A DNA stretch of 64,000 bases from Siphonodentalium dalli (taxonomy: Eukaryota > Mollusca > Scaphopoda > Gadilida > Siphonodentaliidae), in the NCBI GenBank assembly GCA_032622095.1, contig CP136065.1, positions 113,377,195 through 113,441,194 of the forward strand, in the 5' to 3' direction. The notes under the pieces are model-generated. The model did not search any database. It saw only the letters and a program-made list of their open reading frames with translations, and had not been told where the DNA came from. Made by a program: the position numbers and the translations under genes. This document shows, one piece after another, positions 41,166 through 53,951 of the stretch; within the stretch, counting starts at the first letter, position 1; every line of letters starts with the position of its first letter.

Positions 41166-42133
41166 TAAAAGGCCGCTCGGCCAGTGTCCCCCGAACCGGT
41201 GGCTTCATTTGGAGCGTTGTTTGCGCATAAAAATTGGCATGGCGGAACACAAAATCGAATTTGATCTGTCTTTTGTGCTAGTAAACCAAATTTAATTTCA
41301 TTCAGTACACATTTACTAAAGTTAAATTATCACCCGGAAACCTCAAATTGGCATTTGATCTGTCTTTTGTGCTAGTAAACCTACATATACCAAATTTAAT
41401 TTCATTCAGAACACATTTACTAAAGTTATTTCCGGAAACCTCAAATTGGCAAATATTCTAAGTCAAAAAGGGACATAACTCTGGTGAAAATTGGCGGGCG
41501 GAACCCGAATTCGAACATGACCTGTGTTTTGGTGGGAGAAAGACACATACCAAATTTGGTTTAAATCTGATTAACTCTACTAAAGTTATCATCCGGACAC
41601 CAACTTTTGGGGTTTTATATGTCGGGTCGGCAGACAAAAAAGGGCCACAACTCTCGCAAAACTCTCGCAAAACGGATTTTGCATATAAACAATCCAAAAT
41701 CAAGTTATCATCCAGAAACCAAAAAACAGAAGAAAAACTGAATTTTCTATGTCGAAAAAGGGGTATAACTCTGCCAAAAATGGTCGGGCAGAACCCAAGT
41801 TCGAACTTGACCTGTGTTTTGCTGGGAGAAAGTAATATACCAAATTTGGTTTGAATCCGATTAACTCTACTAAAGTTATCTTTCAAACTGAAAAACTGAA
41901 TTTTCTATGTCAAAAAAGGGCCATAACTCTCGCAAAAATGGGCGGAGCGAACCCATATTTGAACTTGACCTTTATTTTGGTCTGATAAACTCACCTATGA
42001 AATTTGCTTTTGATCTAGTAACCGAAACTTATCATCCGGAAACCATTTCCCGGACGCACGGACACACGGACGGACGGACACCGGCTATTTTAATAGTCCC
42101 CCGAATTATTTTTTTGGGGGACAATAAATTATG
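41161..42133 (+). mobile_element. Helentron-like tandem-array element E
   Basis: The 5' hairpin GGCCGCTCGGCC is followed by AGTGTCCCCCG (41183-41194). Three to four monomers follow with 'gggacataactctgg', 'gaacttgacctgtgttttg' and 'ataccaaatttggttt'. It then has a GACG run (42052-42080) and a 3' hairpin AGTCCCCCGAA and TTGGGGGACAATAA (42094-42128). The 142-codon minus-strand frame inside is an array translation. Confidence 0.8.
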
Positions 42134-42139
42134 AAAAAA

Positions 42140-42995
42140 AAAAAAGAAAAAAAAAAAGCCACATGCCTGCTATGCATACATCCTGCTCCCTGTTTGATCA
42201 TGTTTTCATATATTAGAAACGAAGATTCGTTCAATTTGGACTCGATTGACATATGTTTTCTAGCATAAATTTTTCGCATGTTTTTTCACAGAATTATACT
42301 TTACTCAAACATCTTACACCGACATGGATGAAAACCAGGGACCAGCCTAGAGGGCGACTTGGGAGATATTTTCACCATAAATTGTGCCACAGTGGATCAA
42401 CGGACACAAACAAAAGCCAGAAGTAACGGAGTCCGACACAAGGAATTTTTGTTGTCAAAGTTGGCAGACACTTTCTGACACTGTTTTTGCTGTAAATAAA
42501 CACATTTAGACACCAAATCTGAACAATTAAAGGTAGTTGAATATTTGGTCACTAATTCTCAACTTCCGATGATCAGTTAGAAGAAGTTGTCAGTGGTCTT
42601 TCACGAAAAACATGCAATTTAATCATCGCTGCAAGATGATTTCTTCCATAAGATAGCCAAAGAAAATGTAAGTTTTCACAATCATCTCAGCCACTTTTCG
42701 CCATAAACAGTATACCAATTGAAAGGCCTGTCCTCCTCCCACAAATGCATGTATTGGGTATTGTAATGAAATGTCTCAGTATTCAAAATTTCCAATTTTT
42801 ATAGAGATACTCGCTTCAAAATTATTGTCCGATTTGTCCTGTAAATTTAGTCGTGATCAACCAGACCCAGCGACAGTTATTGTTGTTCACCCCAGAGATT
42901 GAGAGTCGAACTGGGTTATTTGGTTGGCAACCTTTTGTCAACAATGGCACATTTTGGCCTACCTTTTCTGTTACAAAGCTTATATAAAATATGAA
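42140..42995. other. Spacer between two arrays, nothing recognised
   Basis: It holds a poly-A-rich start (42130-42158) and otherwise unique-looking AT-rich DNA. Confidence 0.4.
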
Positions 42996-42997
42996 TA

Positions 42998-43895
42998 AAA
43001 GGTCAGCAGACCACAGTGTCCCCCGACAACATGGCAAGTCGATGCCGCTTTGTTAAAGAAATAAAAAAAAATGTTGAAATTTTCTAAGTCGAAAAAGGTT
43101 AATAACTCCATAAAAAAAATATTAGCTATATAGATGTTGCATATCACCAACATGTTAGGAACAATATCCCAGAGTTTCAAATCTCTACATTTAAAACTGT
43201 AGGAGGAGTTGATTACACCATGAATGTACCCAATCTCATCCAAAAGGCAAAAATGTTCCAAATTTTCTAAGTCGAAAACCCCCCCAAAAATATGGAAAAA
43301 AATGATATTTTTTATTAGCTATATAGATGTTACAAATCCCCAACATGTTAGGAACAATATCCCAGAGTTTAAAATCTCTACATTTAAAACTGTAGGAGGA
43401 GTTGATTACACCTTGAAGGTACCCAATCTCATCCAAAAGGCAAAAATGTTCCAAATTTTCTAAGTAAAAAAACCCCCGAAAATATGGAAAACATTATATT
43501 TTTTATAAGCTATATAGATGTTGCAAATCACCAACATGTTAGGAACAATATCCCAGAGTTTCAAATCTCTACATTTAAAACTGTAGGAGGAGTTGATTAC
43601 ACCATGAAGGTACCCAATCTCATCCAAAAGGCAAAAATGTTCCAAATTTTCTAAGTCGAAAACCCCCCCCCCCAAAAAATATGGAAATAATTATATTTTT
43701 GATTAGCTATATAGATGTTGCAAATCACCAACATGTTAGGAACAATATCCCAGAGTTTCAAATCTCTACGTTTAAAACTGTAGGAGGAGTTGATTACACC
43801 ATGAAGATACCCAATCTCCGACGCACGGACGGACGCACGGACAGACGGACGAGGGTCATTTCTATAGTCCTCCGACGGAAATGTCAGGGGACAAA
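42998..43895 (+). mobile_element. Helentron-like tandem-array element F
   Basis: The 5' hairpin GGTCAGCAGACC is followed by CAGTGTCCCCCG (43015-43026). Four monomers of about 180 bp share AACATGTTAGGAACAATATC and ACTGTAGGAGGAGTTGATTA. A GACG run (43820-43850) precedes the 3' pair GTCCTCCGAC and GTCAGGGGAC (43866-43891). It is the same family as element G. Confidence 0.82.
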
Positions 43896-43909
43896 AATAT
43901 AAATGATGA

Positions 43910-45480
43910 GAACAATACAATAAACACCCGAACTATATAAAAGGCCGATATGTCATGCTTAATATAATATGTTCACATACGTATAAGGAATACATGTATC
44001 TTACGTATCGATTCCTGCTTTACTGTTTTAGTTTTATTACCAAATGCATTCTGCATATTTGTTCTCACAACATTCCTTCAAATTGCATGCGTGTAAGTTC
44101 ATTGATCAAAGTATTTATAAGGAAATAATTTAAGTATACTAGAATGCTACAAATTTAAGTCATCCCCGACTAGGGCTGTAGCGACAAGGTTGCTGGGTGG
44201 GTCGGGATATAATTTTCAATAGTTTAATATCTCAACCAGTATTTAATGTTTCTTAACTCAATTTGATTTAACAGACATTTTCGGTATTACAATTAGTTTA
44301 CACCACTATCTATAAAACATGATTACGGTATATTGTTCACATATAAAAAGAATAATTGCAAACATAATAAGATATTTTAGGAAAACAAGAATGTTCATTT
44401 TGTACCAGACAAAGATACGAGCTGCTATTATTAAATTGAAACAATGTTTGTAATTCAGACTGACAAACTCGGTGAATAGTATTTGTGATTATGTTCACCA
44501 CAGTAAAATATCATTTCTCGACATTGATGAATAGATCTTATTGCTAATTAATCAAACCCCTGGTTACATCTATTTTTAATATGCTTGCCCATGCATGGCA
44601 TTTTGTTAAATCTTGGTCAATGAGTCAGTTGTCATGTCCATAAAGGTTACAGATGTCAATATATTACTTCTGTCATTGGCGGTTTTGTGGCTGTCTGTGG
44701 TTTTGTGGCTGTCTGTGCCTTCGCTGCTTATAATCAGGCCAGAATCTCATGCGCTAAATACTTCCACAGTCACGAAAACATCTAATCCAAGCAATCAATG
44801 TACCCATTGATATTTCAGCATGATGGCAAATGGTCTCTGATAATTCCCAAAGATTATTCGGACATATGCACAGTAATCCTATCGATTGGAACCAGAGGGC
44901 ATTTTGCATTCTTCACCTACCAACAATACTGGCGATAATCACAATGACTGTCAAGAAGTTAATAAACTTGACAGCGATGCCTGACACTAGAAATGGGAGA
45001 AATTATCATTTGACACACCACAAGATATTAACGTCAGGAGCGTCAAGAGTACGCAGACAATGTAAGTAGTCAGCGGTGGATAAATTGATGGCAGATTCAT
45101 TACAAGAGTCCAGACAACTTAATAACAGCCTATATCAGAACAAGGCAATTGTCTACAACAGCTAATATCCAGATGAAAGTTCCATATATATATGTCGCCT
45201 AATGAAGGCTTTGTTCAGACCGTTCACCTCTGTATGAGCTAAATTGCAAGGTCAAGCTAAATGTGTGCAACATTTGAATACTCAGATAATTAATATTATT
45301 TCTAGACTCCTGTATTGGCATACAGATACAGTGAATTGTGGAAATACAAACAAGTGCACCATCGTTCCCATTGTTTGCCCATAATAATTGACATGCAAAC
45401 TTTTTTAATATTGATTCACCTGAAATGTTTATGCACAGACTGAAGATATGAATACCAAAGTTTATACATGTATCATCTGT
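43910..45480. other. No recognised gene or repeat
   Basis: It contains only a short direct duplication (ttttgtggctgtctgtg twice, 44680-44720). The short plus-strand frames at 44613-45069 show no domain. Confidence 0.4.
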
Positions 45481-45615
45481 GTTTTCTTATGATACCAAGT
45501 TTTGATCGAAAAACAAATACCAAAGTTATCAGGAAATGAAAAATGTTGATGGATGGGATGGACAGACGGGCTAGACAGACTGATTACACAATACAACTGT
45601 TTTTGAAAGGGCCTA
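45480..45615 (+). repeat. Helentron-like fragment
   Basis: 'ttatgataccaagttttgatcgaaaaac' and a GGATGGACAGACGG run resemble the 3' parts of the array elements. The hairpin is lost. Confidence 0.4.
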
Positions 45616-45706
45616 TCAAAATCTGGTTTTTACAAGTACTTCTTGCACCTCAGGTGCTGGGATACCTCCATGGTGCCAATTGAAACATGGGCAGAACTGA
45701 AACCAA

Positions 45707-46089
45707 ATAAAGACATATTATGTACTTTTTCGGGTGCGTGAAACTGATAAGTTAGTATTCACTTGCTATGCCAACTGGGGGAATGTACATGTAGCATTCT
45801 ACTAACATCACTGAAACTATCAAGCAAATCAACAGTACCACTCCAAAGAAAACATTGTCTGAACTATGCTAAATTGTAAATATTTACTACTAGAATCGGG
45901 ATGGTTATATCGGCGATAAACTAACGAAAACAGTTTCGCCATCGGCAGTCACTGCATTGAATTAATATATATAAGAATGACGTTGTGTTTTGTCAATTTA
46001 GATATAATATTTGTAAAAATAACTACTTTGAACAAGATTATTCTCCTTTCTATTTTATCACCTTACCGGAGTGTTTCACATAACTTTAA
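45707..46089 (+). mobile_element. Interspersed repeat R380, copy 2
   Basis: It is collinear with 18398-18779 (AGACATATTATG start, GTGAAACTGATAAGTTAGTA, GCATTCTACTAACATC, GGAGTGTTTCACATAAC end). It carries a small insertion (gtacat) and a mutated left TTAA. Confidence 0.75.
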
Positions 46090-46109
46090 AAAGACGCAAA
46101 AAGACAGAC

Positions 46110-46575
46110 AAAAATTAAACATTTTCATATCAGAGAGGGATAACTCTTGAATGGAAAATTCAACAACATAAGTGAACCCTCTTTTGAAAGCCCTCCTGAT
46201 GACAAACCTCCATACCAAATTTCAACAGAATCCAATAAACCATGGCTGAGATATATGAGCAGGTGGAGTGGATCCAACATTTTCAGATAAACAAAGAGGG
46301 ATAACTCTTGAACAGAATATGTGAATAACCCATGGTTGAGATATATGAGCCGGCGGATGGAAATCTAACAGTTTCAGATAAAAACAAAGAGGGACAACTC
46401 TTGAACAGAAAATGTGAACAACGTCAATGAACCCTCCTTTGAAAGCCCTCCTGAAGCCATACCAAATTTCATCGAGATCCGATAACCAATGGTTGAGATA
46501 TATGAGCAGATGGATGGACAAACAGACTCATGTGATCCAGTATAACCCCCTCCCCATTTTGGATGGGGATATAAT
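46110..46575 (+). mobile_element. Helentron-like element H
   Basis: Two to three monomers have 'agagggataactcttgaa(t/c)', 'accaaatttcaacagaatcc' and 'atggttgagatatatgagc'. A reduced GATGGACA tail and a 3' hairpin TATAACCCCCTCCCC / GGATGGGGATATAA (46540-46573) follow. A CCCCC-type 5' start was not found. Confidence 0.65.
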
Positions 46576-46939
46576 TAAAACAGTTTCCTGCTGGAATCAT
46601 ATCACCAATAATAATCATGAAAATTACACTCGATACATTGTTGCTTAATGTTATTTGCTAGTCACCATTTGTTGTCATATGGGGGATGTTCTTCATGATT
46701 CTTACAACTGGTACAACGCAAATCTAAATATTCTCTTTGTTTTTGTTGCAATCATATTTAAACTGTCTAAGATTTTGAGAGTATTCATTAATAGGCAAAT
46801 TTGCATGGAAATATAAAGCCCTGTACAGGTAATATTTGGTTTTGCATTAAAAACTTTTTATTCAAGAGTCAGATGGTTTCTTGTCCACCTTGGTAAATGG
46901 CCATATGGAAATCTTTGAGAAATATTATCGATAGTACAT

Positions 46940-47071
46940 GTGAAATATGGCTTGTTGCCATTCAGTGAGAGCTTTCCGATGAATGGCAACAAGCCATATT
47001 TCCGACTAAATCCTGAAAAATTACCCATAATTCTGCTGTGGTTAAGGAGTTGATTATTTAGGGCATTACTG
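46940..47071 (+). mobile_element. pogo-type hairpin MITE, left end missing
   Basis: Paired arms 'gaaatatggcttgttgccattc' and complement are followed by CTGCTGTGGTTAAGGAGT and GGGCATTACTG-TA at 47072-47073. Confidence 0.75.
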
Positions 47072-47629
47072 TATCTATCTTCTATATCTATATTTGCGAA
47101 TTTGTCTTTCCGGTATAAACAAGGGACCATCCAGAGGGCTCAGAAGGGGTCTAATATGACCCAAATAAGCAACATGCAGGGCGTAAAAAAAAATTTAAAT
47201 TAATAAACGTACATGCATGTTTATTTGGAACACTAGAGTAATGACGTTGCAACTTGTGTGATTCTCATTTGGGTATAAATTTTTTTAGAATAATGACTTT
47301 AAGCAAGAGTACATGTTCTCTCTTATTCACATCAAATTTCCCCAGCAGAGTATTCCATATCCCTTTAACCTGGGTAACGCTAGCTGTGTCATCCTGCTGG
47401 TAAAACCATATAATGTTATTGTAACTTTTCCATTGTTGTTTCATATTGATCTAATTGGTTCTTGCAGAGCCATGTGGAAGATCAAATATTTTCTTTAAGA
47501 ATTCTGATACAACAATGCATGTATGGTTTCCAAGAGCGAGTTTTCAAATCTAAAAAGACAATTTAAAATGCAATGTTAGAATGAGTTGCTTTACATTTAG
47601 ATCATTTCAATTCTTTGAGTTTCATTATA

Positions 47630-47761
47630 CAGTAATGCTCTAAGTAATCGACTCCTAAACCACAGCAGAATTATGGGTAACTTTTCAGGATTTAGTCGGA
47701 AATATGGCTTGTTGCCATTCATCGGAAAGCTCTCAGGGGTCGATTACTTAGGGCATTACTG
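47630..47761 (+). mobile_element. pogo-type MITE, 132 bp, half palindrome deleted
   Basis: CAGTAATGCTC and GGGCATTACTG ends with TA on both sides. It keeps the left arm to GGAAAGCTCTCA and then jumps to the right terminus. Confidence 0.82.
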
Positions 47762-48211
47762 TATGTAATGTACAAACATAGTTCGAATATATACGTTAAA
47801 ATCCCGAAAATATTAATTTGTCACCATGAGATGGAAACAATAGAAGTGAGGTGCAAATTCAGTTTGTCCAGCTTAAGTCCTTTGATACATTAACACGAAA
47901 TGATAGGTGGTCACTAGATTCCAATGGATTCATATGTATGAGGAATTTTTAGGGTGTTAATATTCCTATAAAAAGATTCTTTATAGGTCATCTGCTTCAT
48001 CTAGTATCAGAACATCTCTACAAATGAAGAATGGACCATTCCCATATTTAGTTTAGAACTTAGAAGAAGAATCTATTCAGAAATCTAAGGGATAACCGTT
48101 GAGCGCCGGCTCCCATTCAATTACATGCAAAAAGTACGAGATAACTCTTAGTTGGCACTCAATGTGTTAATAGCACTCTAAACAACTACAGGCATTCACA
48201 TGTAAGTATTA

Positions 48212-48423
48212 TTAACCCTTTCATGACGGCAGATGTGCTAGTGCAGCATTAAACGTCCAGTGCTAGTGCATTCTCTTATAAATGTGTATGCGAGTCTCCC
48301 ATAGGGAGACTCGCATATATAAGAGAATGCACTGGCTTACAAGGTCAAGGTAAATATATAAGAGAATGCATTGGCACACGGTTTTCCCAAAATTTCAGGA
48401 AGCTCCAGACATGGAAAGGTTAA
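48212..48423 (+). mobile_element. TTAA-flanked piggyBac-type MITE (CCCTTTCATGAC subfamily)
   Basis: TTAA lies at both ends. Left CCCTTTCATGACGGCAG; right AGCTCCAGACATGGAAAGG. The core is a nearly perfect palindrome, TGCGAGTCTCCC meeting GGGAGACTCGCA. One of the best-preserved copies. Confidence 0.85.
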
Positions 48424-48478
48424 AGCCGGCTTGACATTGCCCAACTATGTTAACCCTGGCAATATTCACAGCTCAGTT

Positions 48479-48766
48479 CAAGCATGTAAATAGCGTGTCC
48501 GTCATTTGCAAAATGAGGTCCCCCCAAATGGTGAATTTAGTGATGCTATCCCGCACAGCGGACTAGTATCACAAATTCACCCTCTGGGGACATCATTCTG
48601 AATGATCAATCTGAACCTAGGTCTCCTGTAGCAGTTGAGGCCTAAGCAGAATGAGGTTCCCAGAGGGTAAATTTGGTGATGCTAGCCCGCTATGCAGGAT
48701 AGCATAACTAAATTCACCCTCTGGGACCTCATTCTACAAATGACAGACACACTATTTGCAGGCTTG
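48479..48766 (+). mobile_element. hAT-type MITE (CAAGCCTGC family), 288 bp, 8-bp target duplication
   Basis: The ends are CAAGCATGTAAATAG and CTATTTGCAGGCTTG. GCTCAGTT is repeated exactly at 48471-48478 and 48767-48774. It is a shorter internal form than 16326-16774. Confidence 0.88.
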
Positions 48767-49465
48767 GCTCAGTTAGTTATTGCCACTGGCTGACATCAGA
48801 AGTGCTCTGACAGTTTGAGCATAGTGTGTAATCAGATTATAATAATAACCTTGTAGGTAATGTCAACTGCGAACTTGCATGAACTGTATATTTATGCTTA
48901 TTGAGGTATAACAATCATACAGAGCAACTCATGTACCAATAAATCAATGTTCCGCATCGCAATAATTTTGCAGTCGTGTACCTACATACACAGAAATCAA
49001 TATTCTGACAAATAGATCCTGCCAAGTATAACAAAATAAGGTTTGTAGCCAATGACATCCAATTTGTAGCGAGCAGAGATTGTTCATTGGAGACCACGCT
49101 TTAGCCATCTACATTCTCTGGGGAAGACGGCATTTGTGCACAGATTGAAGGAATAGGTTAATTGATATTTACTGTCCATTTGCGCTCTCAAAGGCCTCAT
49201 GATTTAATATTGAGTGCGTATGAAGTGAAAAAAATCACTGAATTATTATCATCTCATTTGGGAAAACCTCAAAGGTTTTTCTCACTTCATTAAGAGGTGG
49301 AATACAGAGTAGCAAATCTGTATAAAGCCTGTGTAATTTTACTCAGCTGGGGCTGGGAAATGTTGTTTTCGGGCTTCTGGGGCACTCACCTGATTAAAAG
49401 AACAAGGGAAAACTTTCTTCTGATATTCAACAGGGAATGAACCAACATACTAGTATATCATTTGA

Positions 49466-49885
49466 TGCAGCCCCTATCATTTGATGCAGCCCCTATCATT
49501 TGATGCAGCCCCTATCATTTGAGCAAGCATCTGAACCAGCTCTACTATTTGAGCAAGAGCATCTGAACCAGCCCTATCATTTGATCCAGCATCTGAACCA
49601 GCGCTATCATTTGAATAAGCCCTACTATTTGAACCAGCCCCTACCATTTGAACCAGCCTCTGCCATTTGAACCAGACCATACCATTTGAACCAGCCCTAT
49701 TATTTGAACCAGCCCCTACCATTTGAACCAGCCCCTACCACCTATCATTTGATCCAGCATCTGAACCAGCGCTATCATTTGAATAAGCCCTACCATTTGA
49801 ACCAGCCCCTACCATTTGAACCAGCCTCTGCCATTTGAACCAGACCATACCATCTGAACCAGACCTATCATTTGAACCATCCCTA
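49466..49885 (+). repeat. Minisatellite of about 21-bp units (CATTTGAACCAGCCCCTAC)
   Basis: About 20 imperfect units with 'atcatttgatgcagcccct' and 'accatttgaaccagcccct' variants. It includes a larger-scale repeat (49563-49690 resembles 49741-49870). Long minus-strand frames here are translations of the repeat. Confidence 0.9.
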
Positions 49886-50765
49886 CCCAGCGCTCATAAT
49901 TGGCTACCGCAATCAGCAATGCTGAAGCAAACTGGGCCAAGGTAAAGTATTGCCGTAGCAGATGCCGAAGCCAAATAATTTGAATTAAGAGGGCTGCCAA
50001 CCATTTGAGTAAGGCCAAAAAATATATATACTTGTGTTTTTGATGACATGCAAGAAAAAAATAGGGGCTTTCATTTTATTTTATTTTTCATTTTATCTTC
50101 ATCTTTGCTCAAAACAATTATGAATGCGACCCCCAAGCCAACTTCTCTTTGTTTGTAATTAACTATAAAATAATAAAACTAAGTAGATTCTATTAGAATA
50201 TAGTGGAATTTATTGTTTTATTGAATAAAACATGGAAAAACATGATGTTTACAATAGAGATCAATATTTGCCATGAAAAAGCTATTAACGTTCCTTCAGA
50301 ATGTGCAAGGAAAGAACTTCACATTTATCTATGTACTGCATATGGTAGTGGTGATAATACAATGTTTTGGAGCTTCCTCTTTCAAATTGTTTATAATATG
50401 TCATATATCTTATATAATGTGATCTGGGGGTTTGATCAATCTTAAAGCCACACGGCAGCTTGCGCTCCAAAATGCACTTAATAATATACGCTTTTGAATT
50501 TTTCCCGGTATCGAAATAGGTCGATAAATACTTGAACTACATTTCTACAGACATTATATGTCGCAGAAAGACGTATTGAAGTCATAAGAAATATAACTTT
50601 AATCATGGTGTTTGGGTCCCAAACAAACAGCCATGTGCAAGACATTGAACAGAATAGAGCATTTCGTGCTAGTCTATTCCTGATATGGTAGAAATAATGA
50701 GTGTTGTTTCACTTGTGAGAAAAATTGAAAACAGCTGGAAAATGGCTATGGCCATGGACAGTATT

Positions 50766-51145
50766 TTAAAGACATATTATGGACTTGTTCGAGTTCGTGA
50801 AACTGATAAGTTAGTATTCAGGCATTATACCAACCTGGAGAATGTAGCATTCTACTAACATCAAAAATTTCAAAGAAATCGACCACACCACTCAATAGAA
50901 AACATCGTCAAAACTATGATCAGCTGTAAATATTTACATCTGAAATTCTGAATTCGGGAATCAACAATCGGCGACAAATAAACACAAATTATATTGCCAT
51001 TCAGAGTCGGAGCATTTAATTAATATATCAGAATAACGATGTGTATTGGCAATTTGGATTGATATTCATAAAAAGATCAATTTTGAGCAAGATTTTTCTC
51101 CATTTCTATTGGATCACCTGACCGGAGTGTTTTACATCACTTTAA
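50766..51145 (+). mobile_element. Interspersed repeat R380, copy 3
   Basis: TTAA lies at both ends (50766-50769, 51142-51145). It is collinear with copies 1 and 2. Confidence 0.78.
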
Positions 51146-51149
51146 TGTA

Positions 51150-53515
51150 GCGGTTAAAAATACTATATAGCATATGTAGCCGTTACTAGTATGTTAAAAT
51201 TTCGTTTATTTGTCAATCTATCTTATACTTCCTTCCAAAATTACATAGACAAAATTTGGAAGCTTGAATGAGCCATGTCCGTTTAAAAACTGTGTTAAAT
51301 ATTATTAGCCAGGAAGGCTGTTATGTCATGTAGCTAGTAGTTAAAACTATTATATTCATGTTAATAGTCATAAATATATGTATGATCTTGATATAAGATA
51401 AGTGAATATTTAGAGTTCACTTCATTGCAGTGGCTATCCCATAATAGCATGTGTGAAAGCATGAGTTCCCTGTATGTGAACAATATTCAACATGCTTAAA
51501 AGATCACCACCCTCCCACAAATGCTCAATATTTGCATCCATACTATGGCCAAAAAAAAAGCAGGCAGGGATTTTTTTTTACACTTTTTTTTCTTTTTTTA
51601 CCAGCCATTTGAAAGCGATAAAATAGTGCAGTACACCTCTTTAACATGTATTAAAGAGTTTTTAATATCACATACTTTATAAGTGAGGTATGTCATTTTC
51701 CTTTAAGCAGGTGTATATGTATATCAGTTCACTTGTTCCAATAAAGTTTTAGAGACAACTTCCAAATGTATATATTGGCTACTAGAATGAGCTCCAGTGT
51801 GAAGATCCAAGGTATTAGGCTTATGACCATTGGTTTAGAGTTATTCCTATTGCATAGAATATCTCAATGATGTTGATGGGCTTGAGGTTACACATTTTAT
51901 GCCATTCTATTCATTTCTACCTACGCAATTTTCCAGGTGCTGGTGTTGAATATGGTAGTTTTATGCAATAAATACTTGCCCTTTCAATCAAACCTATTGT
52001 ATGGTCATTCCCTCATATTTCTCCTCATAGAAGATCATTATTTTTATATGAGAACTTGTCCATATTACCAAATCACTAAATTTTATTGTTGTTTAAAGTC
52101 ACATATTTCCGACCTACATGTATTTCGTTTCAATCCTGGAAAGTTTTAATTAGCAGAATTGATTACCTGCTATCTTTCAGTGCAATTAACAGCAAATTAT
52201 CACATATTCCTTACAGTACATGTACATGTTTGCACATCAGATGATCAGAAATGGTGTTTAATATTTGCATACAGTGTGAGTTGTTTCTATCTCACTAGTA
52301 TTTGCTACTAAGTCGGTAAAATAGTTACGCTGAGTTGATTCGCGTGACTCGCACGTGTTTGTTGTATCACATAGTGACCCAGTTAGTGTGTCCTTCATAA
52401 CAGGCAGTTGTTTATTTAAAGTGGGTTAAGCTCTGGTTTCTATGAATACTCAAGGATGCCTATGCGTTTTATATTGGATAATGCTTTCTTCTGGTCCATG
52501 GTGATGACTATTTCGGCTTTCACCTCGGCAATGTCGATTGCCGATGCTAATTCCCAATCCCAGGGCTGATTACGGAATACGGACTGTCATTTTCCCGCCA
52601 AAATGCACGTGCTTTTCACTGCTTAATTTTGTCGCGAACAGAGTTTTCTTTCAATCATGGTTTGTCCACAATTCCGCAAAGGAATTTAAGGGAGCTACCG
52701 GTATAATACATTTAAAATACACAGCACAAAAAAAGACGGGGGGTGGGGGGTTCCGAAGTGACTTGTCAGGGTATAGTTTGATTTAAGCCATGCTATTCAC
52801 GGCGTAGTATGGCCGACCGGGTTGTCTTATTTATATCTACATGTAGAATGCGTGATTTCATACGCCGGCCTACACATGCGTCAGTTGTGTTTGCGATAAC
52901 GTGGGTGTTTAGTTCTGCTGTTGGTATTGGGAATACAAGAAATAATAACACACAGACATGTTACTGCGGACTTCTGGCAAATAAAAACAAATTGAGAGCG
53001 GCACGAAAATCTCAGCCAGGCCGGGTACAGTACACCTTTTAATGTCTACCTATAACTACAGAATGTTGAGAAAATCTATGTCCAAACTCATTTAAATGCT
53101 ATTAACCACTACCCCTTCACATAACAAATTGAGTTAATAAACGTATATAAATTCAGTCATGAACGATAAGCCTAAAAGACATCATTTTATTCTGGTTTCA
53201 TGTTCCCTATTTTCGAGGTACCGGTACTACGGCGGTAATTCCCGTTTTTGGATGTTTGATGTGTTGTGTGAGCATGAGTTACATGGTTAATTAACTTTAT
53301 TATGCTAATGACTCATTGAATTAAATTAATGACTGCAACTAATAGAAAATGGAAGATGATTTTGCATATTTGTACATGGAATTTGTCCAGGTGGCACAAA
53401 AATAAAACGGGATGCGTACTAATTTTGCAAAATGAATAAAATGAAAACAGTCGGGAGCTCCGAAATAGGGGCGGGCGGGTCACTGGAAACACGGGTCTTT
53501 TTTTTTTGCCTAAGC
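51150..53515. other. No confident gene; CpG-richer segment at 52500-53050
   Basis: The frames at 52538-52786 and 52809-53042 contain no recognised domain. Homopolymer tracts lie at 51560-51600 and 52735-52750. A promoter or unannotated exon in 52.3-53.1 kb is possible but unsupported. Confidence 0.35.
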
Positions 53516-53517
53516 GT

Positions 53518-53580
53518 CTGAACAAGCCCTATCATATGGACCAGCCCCTACCATCGATCTAGCCCATATCATTTGAACAT
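53518..53580 (+). repeat. Small second locus of the 49.5-kb minisatellite
   Basis: 'aacaagccctatcat', 'gaccagcccctaccat' and 'catatcatttgaac' are the same unit as 49466-49885. A four-unit block sits 3.6 kb away. Confidence 0.75.
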
Positions 53581-53809
53581 ACTCCTTATTGACCTTGACC
53601 TTATTTTAACCCCAGCAAACCAGGAATCGTACACAAGCCTGGAAATAAGCATCCGGTCAGAGTCAATAACTGTCCGAAAATACCCAAATGACAGATGCAT
53701 GTTGGTGTATTCCTGAAATTTTCATCGGTGCTGATTTATCTTCCATGCACAGGAAGTTAATTAAAAGTCATATTAAATAAAATATTTTATTTTATTACTT
53801 GTAGATCTA

Positions 53810-53951
53810 CAGTAATGTCCTAAGTAATCGACTCCTTAACCACAGCAGAATTATGGGTAACTTTTCAGGATTTAGTTGGAAATATGGCTTGATGCCATTC
53901 ATCGGAAATCTCTCAGTGTGGTTAAGGGGTCGATTACTTAGGGCATTACTG
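53810..53951 (+). mobile_element. pogo-type MITE, 142 bp
   Basis: CAGTAATGTCC and GGGCATTACTG, TA-flanked. The left arm is complete; the right arm is mostly deleted, as in 47630-47761. Confidence 0.82.

Noticed and set aside
41458-41886. 142-codon minus-strand frame
   Set aside because: It lies wholly in the monomers of array element E and merely lacks stops.
49466-49885. CRISPR-like array
   Set aside because: Units are contiguous with no unique spacers, and the genome is eukaryotic.
49477-50018. Gly/Ser/Asn-rich minus-strand frames resembling a repetitive protein
   Set aside because: They translate the 21-bp minisatellite. The unit is a multiple of three, so frames stay open by default.
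52538-53042. Two adjacent plus-strand frames as a possible gene 5' end
   Set aside because: No domain, no clear signal peptide and no acceptable splice pattern. The only support is higher CpG.
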